Of a stretch of 64,000 bases of DNA, positions 35,773-44,181 are shown piece after piece. The notes beneath the pieces were generated by a model. It was not told the DNA's origin. It made no database searches and saw only the letters and a program-made list of their open reading frames with translations. Both the position numbers and the translations under genes were made by a program. Source of the DNA: an uncultured Pseudomonadales bacterium (GTDB lineage Bacteria; Pseudomonadota; Gammaproteobacteria; Pseudomonadales; Pseudohongiellaceae). Location of the stretch: positions 62,001 through 126,000 of the forward strand of contig CASIAB010000001.1 in the NCBI GenBank assembly GCA_949372635.1, in the 5' to 3' direction. The stretch's first letter is position 1. Every line of letters starts with the position of its first letter.

Positions 35773-36984
35773 CTAAACTAAGTCGTTGCGACTGACCTCA
35801 TAGGTAATTCCGCCGCTGCTTTCCCCTGATGATCCGCGCTGAGAACTGAAATAGAGTCGCTGATAGCTAGGGTCGAATGCAGGACCTGTTATTTCCGATT
35901 GCTCTTGACCCATCACCTGCAAAAGTGGGGCAACACTGCCTTCATCGGATAACACCACGATTTGCATATCACCACGATCTTCAGCAATAAGAACGTCACC
36001 AGTAGCCGTGATTACAACGTTGTCTACGCCTGTCAGGATCGGGTTATCGCTTGTCTCAACATCGTATAACACTTCAATCTCTTGAGTATTCATATGATAA
36101 ACCCAGACTCGGTTGTCATGTTTCGTAGTAAAGTAAGCTCTTCCATCATAAAGCCCGATACCCTCCCCACCTTTAAAAATGGTATGAGCAGGAACCTGCA
36201 ATCGTGTTTCCTCGATCTTTGCTAGAGGATCAGGCACCGCTAGCCAGTCGATGAATGATCTGCCATTCTTTTTCAATACTAATGCTATTTCCAACTGGCC
36301 TCTAGTTAAGTCCGGCAAAGGATAGTCAGGCCTGAACCTGTAAAAACCACCTTCGGGATGATCTTCAGTTAGATACAAACATTGATTTTCGCTATCAACC
36401 GCAACAGCTTCGTGACGAAATGCGCCGAGGGCTGATCGTAGCTCCGATTGATTACCACCCATCGGATCACATTCGTAAACCTGCCCGCTTGGAGTTTCTT
36501 CGCATGACAACCAAGTCCCCCAAGGAGTAGGACCGCCCGCACAATTTACAGAGGTGTTCTTTAGGATTTGATACGCATCGACGACATCGCCTTGAGCATC
36601 AAAGCGGATCGCTCCGACACCGCCAGCCGAGTTGCGCATCTCGCTGTTGGAGACGTAGACCCAGCCACCATCATCTGCCGGGAATGTAGCACCTCCATCC
36701 GGTGCCGAGTGCCATTTATATCCGGACAAACCAGCCGGCGCTTCACCTGAGCGAGCAATGACGCGTGACTTAAAACCTTTAGGTAACTTCAAGCCATTAG
36801 CATCGGGTTCAAGTAGGGGACCTAAATTGCTAAGAGAATAAAACGCAGAGGAATCAAGGCCCGCTGCTACTGACTGCTGAAAACGTAATAGTCCACCGCC
36901 GGCAAACAATGCAGCGCCGTGAAAGCCCATCCGCAAAAAGTTTCGACGATTGTTACGCTGCTGAGTCATATAGTCAGTATACAT
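35773..36984 (-). CDS. PhoX-like (DUF839) Tat-exported phosphatase-type propeller
   Basis: 403 residues. The Tat signal RRNFLRMGFHGAALFAGGG is followed by PhoX/DUF839 propeller strands: PWGTWLSCEETPSG (Glu of the metal site) then FRHEAVAVDSENQCLYLTED and HTIFKGGEGIGLYDGRAYF. PhoX is a calcium/iron alkaline phosphatase; shorter DUF839 proteins such as this one are often not proven phosphatases. It follows KorB by 63 bases on the same strand, so it may be cotranscribed. Confidence 0.8.
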   Translation of the reverse strand: MYTDYMTQQRNNRRNFLRMGFHGAALFAGGGLLRFQQSVAAGLDSSAFYSLSNLGPLLEPDANGLKLPKGFKSRVIARSGEAPAGLSGYKWHSAPDGGATFPADDGGWVYVSNSEMRNSAGGVGAIRFDAQGDVVDAYQILKNTSVNCAGGPTPWGTWLSCEETPSGQVYECDPMGGNQSELRSALGAFRHEAVAVDSENQCLYLTEDHPEGGFYRFRPDYPLPDLTRGQLEIALVLKKNGRSFIDWLAVPDPLAKIEETRLQVPAHTIFKGGEGIGLYDGRAYFTTKHDNRVWVYHMNTQEIEVLYDVETSDNPILTGVDNVVITATGDVLIAEDRGDMQIVVLSDEGSVAPLLQVMGQEQSEITGPAFDPSYQRLYFSSQRGSSGESSGGITYEVSRNDLV

Positions 36985-37047
36985 CTGCCCCCTTGTTTCA
37001 GCTATTTAAAAGAAAATGAACCGTGAAAATCGAATCGTAGGCTGCGG

Positions 37048-38046
37048 TTATTCAACTTCCCAAGTATGCCCACTAGTTAAGAGATCTGCCATAGAAACCT
37101 TAGTTTTACGAACCGAAATTAACTGCTGTTGCGAGTCATCTACATAAGAATTTTTTTCTTCACGGTAAATAACACCTACTGCCACGGGAAGATCTGGCCC
37201 CTTCATTATCGCGAGCATAGTAGCCAATACTTTATTGGTTTCATCGTGGACCAGCACATCATCACTACTCGCATCGACTAGCTCTAATTTAAGGCTGTCA
37301 TGATTGAGGCGAATACCTCGCTCGCGCTCCTTACCAAATATTATGGGTTCGCCATGAACAAGCTCTACCTTAAAATCGGCTGCTGTCTTCTTATCCGTGA
37401 CCTGCTCAAATATACCATCGTTGTAGATTGGACAGTTTTGTAAAATTTCTATAAAAGATGCACCTCTGTGATCATGCCCACGAGTTACTACTGCAGCCAA
37501 ATGCTTCGCCTGAGTATCTATCGTGCGCGCTATAAAAGTTCCTCCCGAACCTATTGCAACTTCACAAGGAGCCAGTGGAAGATCGATAGATCCAGTAGGC
37601 GACGATGGCGTTCGAGTGCCGGTCTGGGACGTAGGAGAATACTGCCCCTTGGTAAGCCCGTATATTTCATTGTTAAAAAGCAAAATCTGCAGATCTACGT
37701 TGCGTCGCAACACATGCAACATATGGTTGCCGCCGATACTAAAACCATCGCCGTCACCGGTAATTACCCATACATCCAATTCTGGGTTCGCGAGCTTAAC
37801 ACCAGTAGCTACTGCTGGAGCACGACCGTGAATAGTATGAAAACCAAAGGTATTCATGTAATAAGGAAAACGCGAAGAACAACCAATTCCGGAGATAAAT
37901 ACTTGGTTCTCTTTCGGCTGTTCGAATGTTGGCATCAGCTTCTGAATAGTCTTCAGTATGGCGTAGTCTCCGCAACCTGGGCACCAACGCACTTCCTGGT
38001 TGGAGGCGTAGTCCTTGACGGTTAATTTGGGTAACGCTTGATTCAT
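37048..38046 (-). CDS. korB: 2-oxoacid:ferredoxin oxidoreductase beta subunit
   Basis: 332 residues. The thiamine-diphosphate subunit is recognisable by RWCPGCGDYAIL (20-31), ISGIGCSSRFPYYM and GDGDGFSIGGNH then FNNEIYGLTKGQYSPTS. It works with KorA to make or use 2-oxoglutarate (or another 2-oxoacid) with ferredoxin. Its ATG overlaps the korA stop by four bases (ATGA), so the two are translationally coupled. Confidence 0.92.
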   Translation of the reverse strand: MNQALPKLTVKDYASNQEVRWCPGCGDYAILKTIQKLMPTFEQPKENQVFISGIGCSSRFPYYMNTFGFHTIHGRAPAVATGVKLANPELDVWVITGDGDGFSIGGNHMLHVLRRNVDLQILLFNNEIYGLTKGQYSPTSQTGTRTPSSPTGSIDLPLAPCEVAIGSGGTFIARTIDTQAKHLAAVVTRGHDHRGASFIEILQNCPIYNDGIFEQVTDKKTAADFKVELVHGEPIIFGKERERGIRLNHDSLKLELVDASSDDVLVHDETNKVLATMLAIMKGPDLPVAVGVIYREEKNSYVDDSQQQLISVRKTKVSMADLLTSGHTWEVE

Positions 38047-39929
38047 GAATTGCTCCCTGACGCGGCTATCTTTGCGTGGATCGCCGCTAGAATTTCACCA
38101 ATTTTGAACGGTTGGCCGGCCACCTTGTTTATGGCTTCAGCATCAATTAAATATTCGGACCGAATAAGCCGCACAAATTGACCAGTGTTCATCTCCGGCA
38201 CCAGAATCGAATCGAAGCTTTTAAGCAGCTCTTCAAGATTTCGGGGCAAGGGAGCCAGATAGCGCACTTGAATATGTGAGACATCCAAACCTTCGGCGCG
38301 CGCCCGCTTAACAGCCTGATGTATAGCGCCAAACGTAGAGCCCCATCCAACAACTGCTAGCTTGCCGGTTTTATTCCCGAGGCAGACTTCCTGGAGAGGA
38401 ATATCATTTGCGATTCCTGCGACCTTCGCCTGGCGCAGATCGGTCATCTTCTGGTGATTGGCAGGGTCGTAAGATATGTCGCCGGTGTCGAAACTGCGCT
38501 CTATGCCACCGATGCGATGCTCAACTCCCGCTGTTCCAGGCTTAGCCCATACGCGCGCCAAGGTTTCCTCATTACGAATCGAAGGCTTAAAGTCTTCTGC
38601 CTTAGTGTAGTGCTGTACAGGAAATGGCTCGAACTCGGTAAAATCGGGAATCTTCCAGGGCTCTGCAGCATTCGCCAGATAACCATCGGAAAGCAGCATC
38701 ACAGGCGTCATGTATTTCGTTGCAAGACGCACGGCTTCAATAGCCACATCAAAACAATCTGCAGGGGTCGAAGATGCAATAACTGGCATCGGCGTATCGC
38801 CATGCCTACCGTGGAGCGCCATATTCAAGTCTGACTGTTCCGTCTTAGTAGGCAAACCAGTCGAGGGACCACCGCGCTGTGTGTTAACGACTATCAGAGG
38901 TAGCTCAGTCGCGCAGGCCAGCGCTATGCCCTCGGACTTTAGAGCAATACCAGGGCCAGCACTCGAGGTAACACCTAGCGAGCCGGCAAAAGATGCGCCG
39001 ATAGCTGCACACACAGCAGCGATTTCGTCTTCTGCTTGAAACGTATTGATATCGAAGTCACGGTGGCGCACCAACTCATGCAGCAGGTTCGATGCCGGCG
39101 TAATTGGGTAAGAGGCGAAAAGCAAGTCTATATTCGCCAACTCGGAACCGGCAACAAGGCCCCAAGCAAGCGCGTTAGTTCCCGTAATATTACGATAGGT
39201 GCCAGGTAAAACTTTTGCCTTCGGTACTTTGTAAACATGTATACCGGCAGGCAGCTCGGCAGTCTCGCCGTAAGCATGGCCCGCGTTCAATGCGGCTATA
39301 TTTGCATTTGCTATATCCGGCTTACTGGCAAACTTTGTCTTCAGACTCTTGATGGTTCCGGCGCGATCGCGATCGAATAACCAGAGCACCAACCCCAGGG
39401 TCCACATGTTCTTGCTGCGCACTCCAGTTTTGTGGCCAAGATTAAACTCAGCAACGGCGGCCAAAACCTGTTTCGTAATATCAATCTCAAGGACACGGAA
39501 TTTATCTAGGGATCCATCCTCTAAAGGATTTACCTGATACTTGGCCTTGGTCAGGTTCTTGGCCGTGAAGGCACCGCTATCTACGATTAAAAGCCCACCA
39601 TCGACCAAATTATCTACGTTAGTAATTAGTGCCGCTGGGTTCATCACAACGAGTACGTCTAGCGCATCACCCGCCGTCGTAACATCATTCGCACCGAAGT
39701 AAATCTGAAACGCGGAGACACCGAAGGTTGCACCAACAGGCGCACGAATCTCGGCAGGAAAGTCTGGAAACGTCGATAGATCGTTTCCGTAAAGCGCGGT
39801 GGCCTCGGTGAAGTTGTTCCCGGTCAACTGCATACCGTCACCAGAATCTCCAGCAAAGCGCACGACTACGTCGACCACTTCCTTCTCGTCGAGATGGTGT
39901 TCATTCAAATTTTCTTCAACTAATTCCAT
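38043..39929 (-). CDS. korA: 2-oxoacid:ferredoxin oxidoreductase alpha subunit
   Basis: 628 residues: a gamma domain at the N-terminus (VVVRFAGDSGDGMQLTGN), followed by the alpha domain (YPITPASNLLHELVRH, FQAEDEIAAVCAAIGASFAG, TSSAGPGIALKSEGIALA). This gamma-alpha fusion is typical of KorA-type enzymes. Such enzymes are oxygen-tolerant in several aerobic bacteria and can replace 2-oxoglutarate dehydrogenase. The 2-oxoacid itself cannot be told from sequence. Confidence 0.92.
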   Translation of the reverse strand: MELVEENLNEHHLDEKEVVDVVVRFAGDSGDGMQLTGNNFTEATALYGNDLSTFPDFPAEIRAPVGATFGVSAFQIYFGANDVTTAGDALDVLVVMNPAALITNVDNLVDGGLLIVDSGAFTAKNLTKAKYQVNPLEDGSLDKFRVLEIDITKQVLAAVAEFNLGHKTGVRSKNMWTLGLVLWLFDRDRAGTIKSLKTKFASKPDIANANIAALNAGHAYGETAELPAGIHVYKVPKAKVLPGTYRNITGTNALAWGLVAGSELANIDLLFASYPITPASNLLHELVRHRDFDINTFQAEDEIAAVCAAIGASFAGSLGVTSSAGPGIALKSEGIALACATELPLIVVNTQRGGPSTGLPTKTEQSDLNMALHGRHGDTPMPVIASSTPADCFDVAIEAVRLATKYMTPVMLLSDGYLANAAEPWKIPDFTEFEPFPVQHYTKAEDFKPSIRNEETLARVWAKPGTAGVEHRIGGIERSFDTGDISYDPANHQKMTDLRQAKVAGIANDIPLQEVCLGNKTGKLAVVGWGSTFGAIHQAVKRARAEGLDVSHIQVRYLAPLPRNLEELLKSFDSILVPEMNTGQFVRLIRSEYLIDAEAINKVAGQPFKIGEILAAIHAKIAASGSNS

Positions 39930-40065
39930 ATGCGATGCATAACCCTTAAGACTGCTAGAGATTTGTAACCTACTACGAATTTCATTGATCTGTGGCTACA
40001 GCTCAAGGGCTGAAGAACCACTATGACTTGTTAAAAACGAGGCTGAATTCTAGCAGAAATCTAGA

Positions 40066-40100
40066 GGCGGGTCTTACAAACCGGAATTTGCAGACCCGCC
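40066..40100 (-). terminator. Hairpin downstream of NHL gene
   Basis: GGCGGGTCT (40066-40074) and AGACCCGCC (40092-40100) form a 9-base-pair stem around a 17-base loop, 9 bases past the NHL gene stop at 40109. The T tail on the minus side is weak. Confidence 0.5.
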
Positions 40101-40108
40101 AGAGGAGC

Positions 40109-41044
40109 TTACTGTCTGATGAATTTACGCATGATACTGCCTTCGCCGCCTTCTCCGCCGGTGACCTCTCCTGTGTAGACGTTGCCATCGGCATCAACCA
40201 CTACGCCTTCTGGTTCAGAGCCCTCAATAAAGCCCATAACGGTGCCGTCTTCGGCGCTGCCATAGGTTACGCCACGCTTGCTCTGGTAGTCGGCCACGTA
40301 GAGTATATCGTTCTGATCAATGAACATGCCACTCGGCCAGCCGAACTGATCCCACTGGTCAATGTATGTGCCCTCTTGATCAAAAATTTGAATACGATGA
40401 TTCGACCGATCCCCTACTAATACCCGGCCTCTTCTGTCGATAACTATTGTATGAGGCATATTGAGTTCGCCCGGACCTGTGCCCTTGCTACCCCATTCCA
40501 TCAGGTATCTACCTTCTTTGCTGAACTTAACGATGCGGTTGTTCCAGTGTCCATCGGCAACGAAGATATCGCCATTGGCGGCTACTGCCGAATCGGCTGG
40601 CCCATCGAAGTTATTCGGCAGCGTGCCACCAAATCCTCTAGCACCAAGGCGAAGCAAGACTCTGCCATCGGTATCGAACTGCGTGACTATCTGACCTTCG
40701 GTTCGATTGAAATCGGTAGCCCAGAGAGTGCCGTCTGGAGCAGCACGAAAACCATGCGCTGTCGCGACCCAACCCTCGCCAAATGTGTCGACCAATTCAC
40801 CACTGGGTGAGAACTTCAAGATGGGCGGCTCGGCGCGATGAAACGCGTAGATAAACCCTTTTGCATCTATCGTTACGTTCGGAACCTGGCCCCACTCTAT
40901 GCCTTCAGGCAATGGTTGTGGCCAGTTCGGGTCAAGCACATATTCCTGCGCTAATACCGAGCTTGTTAGAAACCCCCCTGCCAATAATGACGTGGCTAGG
41001 AATAAATTTTTGATGACTGCACGGCTGACTTTTATAGTTCTCAT
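40109..41044 (-). CDS. Exported NHL-repeat beta-propeller protein
   Basis: 311 residues; signal peptide ends SSVLAQ. NHL repeats with the usual VxVADxxNHRIQxF turns: GDIFVADGHWNNRIVKFSKE, GRVLVGDRSNHRIQIFDQ and DILYVADYQSKRG. It is shorter than the paralogue at 56641-57813. It resembles the peptidyl-alpha-hydroxyglycine amidating-lyase-type propellers by fold; no catalytic role is shown. Separated from korA by 179 bases, same strand. Confidence 0.82.
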   Translation of the reverse strand: MRTIKVSRAVIKNLFLATSLLAGGFLTSSVLAQEYVLDPNWPQPLPEGIEWGQVPNVTIDAKGFIYAFHRAEPPILKFSPSGELVDTFGEGWVATAHGFRAAPDGTLWATDFNRTEGQIVTQFDTDGRVLLRLGARGFGGTLPNNFDGPADSAVAANGDIFVADGHWNNRIVKFSKEGRYLMEWGSKGTGPGELNMPHTIVIDRRGRVLVGDRSNHRIQIFDQEGTYIDQWDQFGWPSGMFIDQNDILYVADYQSKRGVTYGSAEDGTVMGFIEGSEPEGVVVDADGNVYTGEVTGGEGGEGSIMRKFIRQ

Positions 41045-41298
41045 ATAGTTGCGACCCTAGTTACTACCTATTTATTGTGTGGCTAGTTGCGAGGCAATTT
41101 ACCGATTCTATGCCGATTTGCTTAGCTTACATGGTATAGCTAGTGAATCAAATAATCAGCTTCCCGCCCGCGGCTAGAGGCTTTGCCCCTTTGTAGGAGT
41201 ATCGCGAAGGGTTTTCCCCGCTGCCACGTATAGATAATTGACTGCAGCCACTAACCTTTTAACCGGCTTTTGCAAGAGCCACCTAGGGAGCAGGAATC

Positions 41299-41820
41299 AT
41301 GAACAAGTTATCACGAGTAATTGTAATGAGCCTATTCGGGCTTTCGAGCTCAGCCTTTGCGGCAGAAGACAAATCTGGCCACAATCGAGCACTATCTAAT
41401 CTGGATACAGATGGAGACGGCTCAGTTAATTTCGAAGAATTTCAAGCACGCGGCGGGCAGAGCCTAAGTCGGCTAGATAGCGATGGGAATGGAGTGCTAA
41501 CTCTTGATGAGTTACTGAACGCTCGTGCGGGACGTGGATCAAGAAATCGAGGAGAGCGCCCAGAACACGAACCCAGCGAAGAGCAGATCGCTCGCATGGA
41601 AGAGCGCTTTGCTGCAATGGCCGAGCAGGCTGTGGCACGTTTCCAAGAAATGGATACTGATGGCAATGACGAAGTTAGTTTTGGAGAATTCCAGGAAGCG
41701 AATTTTCTCCAGCTTGATGACGACAACAATGGCTTGTTAAGCGCCGAAGAACTGCGCCATCAGAGCGCCGGTCGTCGAGCCCCCGGTGGACGCCGAGGTG
41801 GCAGACCACCTCAAGCCTAG
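41299..41820 (+). CDS. Exported EF-hand calcium-binding protein
   Basis: 173 residues; signal peptide ends SAFAAE. Four EF-hand loops are visible: DTDGDGSVNFEE (36-47), DSDGNGVLTLDE (60-71), DTDGNDEVSFGE (119-130) and DDDNNGLLSAEE (140-151), with an Arg/Gly/Pro-rich end. A strong ribosome site GGAG lies 8 bases before ATG. First gene before an ECF sigma gene; it may be its target or sensor. Confidence 0.9.
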   Translation: MNKLSRVIVMSLFGLSSSAFAAEDKSGHNRALSNLDTDGDGSVNFEEFQARGGQSLSRLDSDGNGVLTLDELLNARAGRGSRNRGERPEHEPSEEQIARMEERFAAMAEQAVARFQEMDTDGNDEVSFGEFQEANFLQLDDDNNGLLSAEELRHQSAGRRAPGGRRGGRPPQA

Positions 41821-41880
41821 ATCCAAAGAAAGAATCATTGATCTTCTCACTAAGAGAAGGGTAGCCAAGGAAAGCAATTC

Positions 41881-42615
41881 GTGAATAGTATTGCGCAAGG
41901 AATACGTTCAATAGGAATACAAGTTGATTCGAGTAAGACGCCTTCGCTTGCTGCTCGAATCGACGAATCGTACGATAAAGTGTATTACGACGCAGGATCA
42001 ACAACTCCTGACCAGAGCAAGCGACAGGGCACTAGCGCAACATTGTCTAATTCGAACGAACCAAGCAATATCGAGATAACTGACCGGAAGTTGATGCAAG
42101 CAGTTTGCTTGGGCAGCAGATCCGCCTATCAGAGTTTGGTCAAACGGCACCTCAAATCGATCAGTCATTACGCGTATCGACTTCTGGGAAACCAAAAGGA
42201 TACCCAGGACATCACGCAGGAGGTATTTCTCAGATTATGGATAAATGCGCACAAGTGGAACACAGAAAAGTCGAAGCTGACTACCTGGCTCCATCGCATC
42301 GCCCACAATCTTTGCATAGACTACCTGCGCAAACACACAAGGATGCAAACACAAGATAGTTTCGATGATGAAGCGGCTAACTCATCCTCTAATAATGAAG
42401 AGTCGACTGAGAAAACTAACGACAAGACGAAACTGTTAAGAGAAGCACTAAGCGCCCTACCAGAGAATCAACGCAGTGCGTTGACCCTGTGTCACTATCA
42501 GGGATTCTCCAACAAAGAGGCTGCTGCTATCATGAATATCTCTGTTAAGGCTTTGGAGTCTTCAGTTGCTAGAGCCAAGCTTAGCTTACGCGAAAAGCTA
42601 ACAAGCAGTAGCTAG
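41881..42615 (+). CDS. ECF-type RNA polymerase sigma factor with N-terminal extension
   Basis: 244 residues from GTG 41881 (AAGGA 9 bases upstream). The first about 65 residues are not part of the sigma fold. Region 2: GSRSAYQSLVKRHLKSISHY then DITQEVFLRLWINAHKW; region 4: LREALSALPENQRSALTLCH with the helix-turn-helix NKEAAAIMNISVKALESSV. The second start region is ambiguous. Next genes encode an anti-sigma-like protein and a periplasmic metal sensor, so signal-dependent control is likely. Confidence 0.9.
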   Translation: MNSIAQGIRSIGIQVDSSKTPSLAARIDESYDKVYYDAGSTTPDQSKRQGTSATLSNSNEPSNIEITDRKLMQAVCLGSRSAYQSLVKRHLKSISHYAYRLLGNQKDTQDITQEVFLRLWINAHKWNTEKSKLTTWLHRIAHNLCIDYLRKHTRMQTQDSFDDEAANSSSNNEESTEKTNDKTKLLREALSALPENQRSALTLCHYQGFSNKEAAAIMNISVKALESSVARAKLSLREKLTSSS

Positions 42616-42666
42616 CAATAAAAAGAACGCTTGAACAAAAAAGGATTAAACGGAACAGGAACTTTG

Positions 42667-43116
42667 ATGAACCTAAAAGAATTTACACGAATCATTGATC
42701 TTCATGGCTCTGAGTCTGCTCGCTGGCCGAAAAGGTTGCGTGGCGAATGCGGATCTCTTGTCGCCAACAATGTGCAGGCGCGGATGCTGCTCAATCAGCA
42801 ATGGCAAATTGATGAGTCCATGGAAAAAATAGAAGTACCAAACTTTCCTGGTCTGGAAACTCGCGTACTAAATCAACCACTACCGGAGTACAATCGGAGC
42901 TTCTTTGAAGAAGTAATGAGCTGGCTGATACCGGATGAATATTTTGGCAAGCAATTTTGGCGCCCTGCTATAGCCTCGTGCATTCCTTTGGTATTCGGAA
43001 TCGTATTGGGAAATTACTTTAGTTTTGGTATTGGCATCGAAGACGATGGCTTTCAATACTGGGACGATGAACTTGCGATGTTATCTTTAACTGACTACAC
43101 AGAGACCAATTTCTAG
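42667..43116 (+). CDS. Putative anti-sigma/membrane protein paired with the sigma factor
   Basis: 149 residues from ATG 42667 (AGGA 6 bases upstream); a TTG-started extension from 42631 is less likely. N-terminal soluble half (FTRIIDLHGSESARWPKRLR) and one membrane helix (about 104-120, PAIASCIPLVFGIVLGNYF). Soluble domain, helix and short outer tail is the layout of many anti-sigma factors, but no named domain was recognised. Confidence 0.6.
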   Translation: MNLKEFTRIIDLHGSESARWPKRLRGECGSLVANNVQARMLLNQQWQIDESMEKIEVPNFPGLETRVLNQPLPEYNRSFFEEVMSWLIPDEYFGKQFWRPAIASCIPLVFGIVLGNYFSFGIGIEDDGFQYWDDELAMLSLTDYTETNF

Positions 43117-43118
43117 TC

Positions 43119-43667
43119 ATGACTAAAAAAAGAATCTTGCTTATAGGCCTACTGTTTTCGATGTCGATTAACTTATTTTTTGTCGGTGGAATTGCCTATC
43201 GTGTCGCAAACTTTGACGGCGAAGAATTCAGCCGGCCACTGCCACCGAATATAGGCTGGGTTGTGCACGACCTAGAAGAATCACGCAGAAGCGAATTGGA
43301 GCCGCAGCTGCGACAAAGCTTCGCGGAAATATTTCCGATACGACGCGAGATGATGAGAGCTCAGCGGCAGGTCAATAATCTGATGTCGGCACAGCAATTC
43401 GATGCCAATGCTCTTAATGTCGCCTTTGCCTCGTTACGCGAAGCCAATATCCGCTATCAGGCGCTGTCTCACGATCAGACTAGCGAAATCCTCGCACTAC
43501 TTTCCGAAGGAGAAAGGCAGGTAGCGTTGGAATTTGTTCAGCGTCGCGGGCCACGAGATGGTCGCGATGGTTTTAGAGGTAAAGATGGCGGCCCTGGATT
43601 CAGAAGGCCCGGAGGATCAGATGGTCAACGACCTCCAGAAACACAACCTACAGATGCAAATCAATGA
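43119..43667 (+). CDS. Periplasmic heavy-metal sensor-like (CpxP/ZraP/CnrX type) protein
   Basis: 182 residues. One N-terminal membrane helix (ILLIGLLFSMSINLFFVGG), then a helical hairpin with FAEIFPIRREMMRAQRQVNN and LREANIRYQALSHDQTSEIL, as in the heavy-metal resistance/CpxP family, and a Gly/Arg/Pro tail. It may sense metal or envelope stress and act through the sigma pair upstream. Two bases after the preceding stop; it overlaps the next gene by four bases (ATGA). Confidence 0.8.
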   Translation: MTKKRILLIGLLFSMSINLFFVGGIAYRVANFDGEEFSRPLPPNIGWVVHDLEESRRSELEPQLRQSFAEIFPIRREMMRAQRQVNNLMSAQQFDANALNVAFASLREANIRYQALSHDQTSEILALLSEGERQVALEFVQRRGPRDGRDGFRGKDGGPGFRRPGGSDGQRPPETQPTDANQ

Positions 43668-43891
43668 ATAAGACTGTGTTCAAGAAAGGAAAGTACCGCC
43701 ACTTTAAGGGCAACGAATATGAGGTGGTTGAGCTCGCTCATCACAGCGAAACTCAGGAGCCAGTAGTGATCTATCGCGCCCTATATGGCGAACACGGTCT
43801 CTGGGTTAGACCCTTAGACATGTTCTTCGAAACTATAGAGCGCGACGGCAAGACACTCAAACGCTTCGAATACATTGGTGCCGCAATCTAA
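43664..43891 (+). CDS. DUF1653 domain protein
   Basis: 75 residues, a short cytoplasmic beta-rich protein: GKYRHFKGNEYEVVELAHHS then VIYRALYGEHGLWVRPLDMF. The family is widespread and small, of unknown function. It is coupled by ATGA to the metal-sensor-like gene but probably has an independent role. Confidence 0.9.
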   Translation: MNKTVFKKGKYRHFKGNEYEVVELAHHSETQEPVVIYRALYGEHGLWVRPLDMFFETIERDGKTLKRFEYIGAAI

Positions 43892-44158
43892 GCTCTTATA
43901 GTGTGCTTCGCGCAGGCGAAGGAGGTCTCCGCTTGGTTCTTTATTGCCGCCGGACTCCAGATCGCACATAAACACATACTGAACTCCTAATATATCAACA
44001 GCTCTGCCGTTAGAGATTCGCGGCTGAAACTTATATTTTTGGGACTTCCTAGAATAGCGCTCTACTTTGATTACCTCAGGTTGTGCAAGCCATGAGGTAG
44101 TAAACAGGAGAACTATAGACTGAGCGGTGCCAAAGCCGTTATTCTGCGCTCCTGTGCC
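43814..44158 (-). other. Possible decayed or start-less reading frame
   Basis: On the minus strand, 115 codons are open after TAG 44161-44159, with no ATG/GTG/TTG near the front. The part outside the DUF1653 gene reads like an exported protein: a hydrophobic segment (SIVLLFTTSWLA) followed by PEVIKVERYSRKSQKYKF, RISNGRAVDILGVQYVFMC and PSGDLLRLREAHYKSL. It could be the front-damaged end of a gene or chance. The 44160-44181 bases lead to the M28 peptidase start. Confidence 0.2.
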
Positions 44159-44181
44159 CTACCAAATTAGTCGAGAAAATA

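Noticed and set aside
37468..38025. 185-codon open frame opposite korB
   Set aside because: Antisense to the clearly coding TPP subunit; no ribosome site or recognisable protein.
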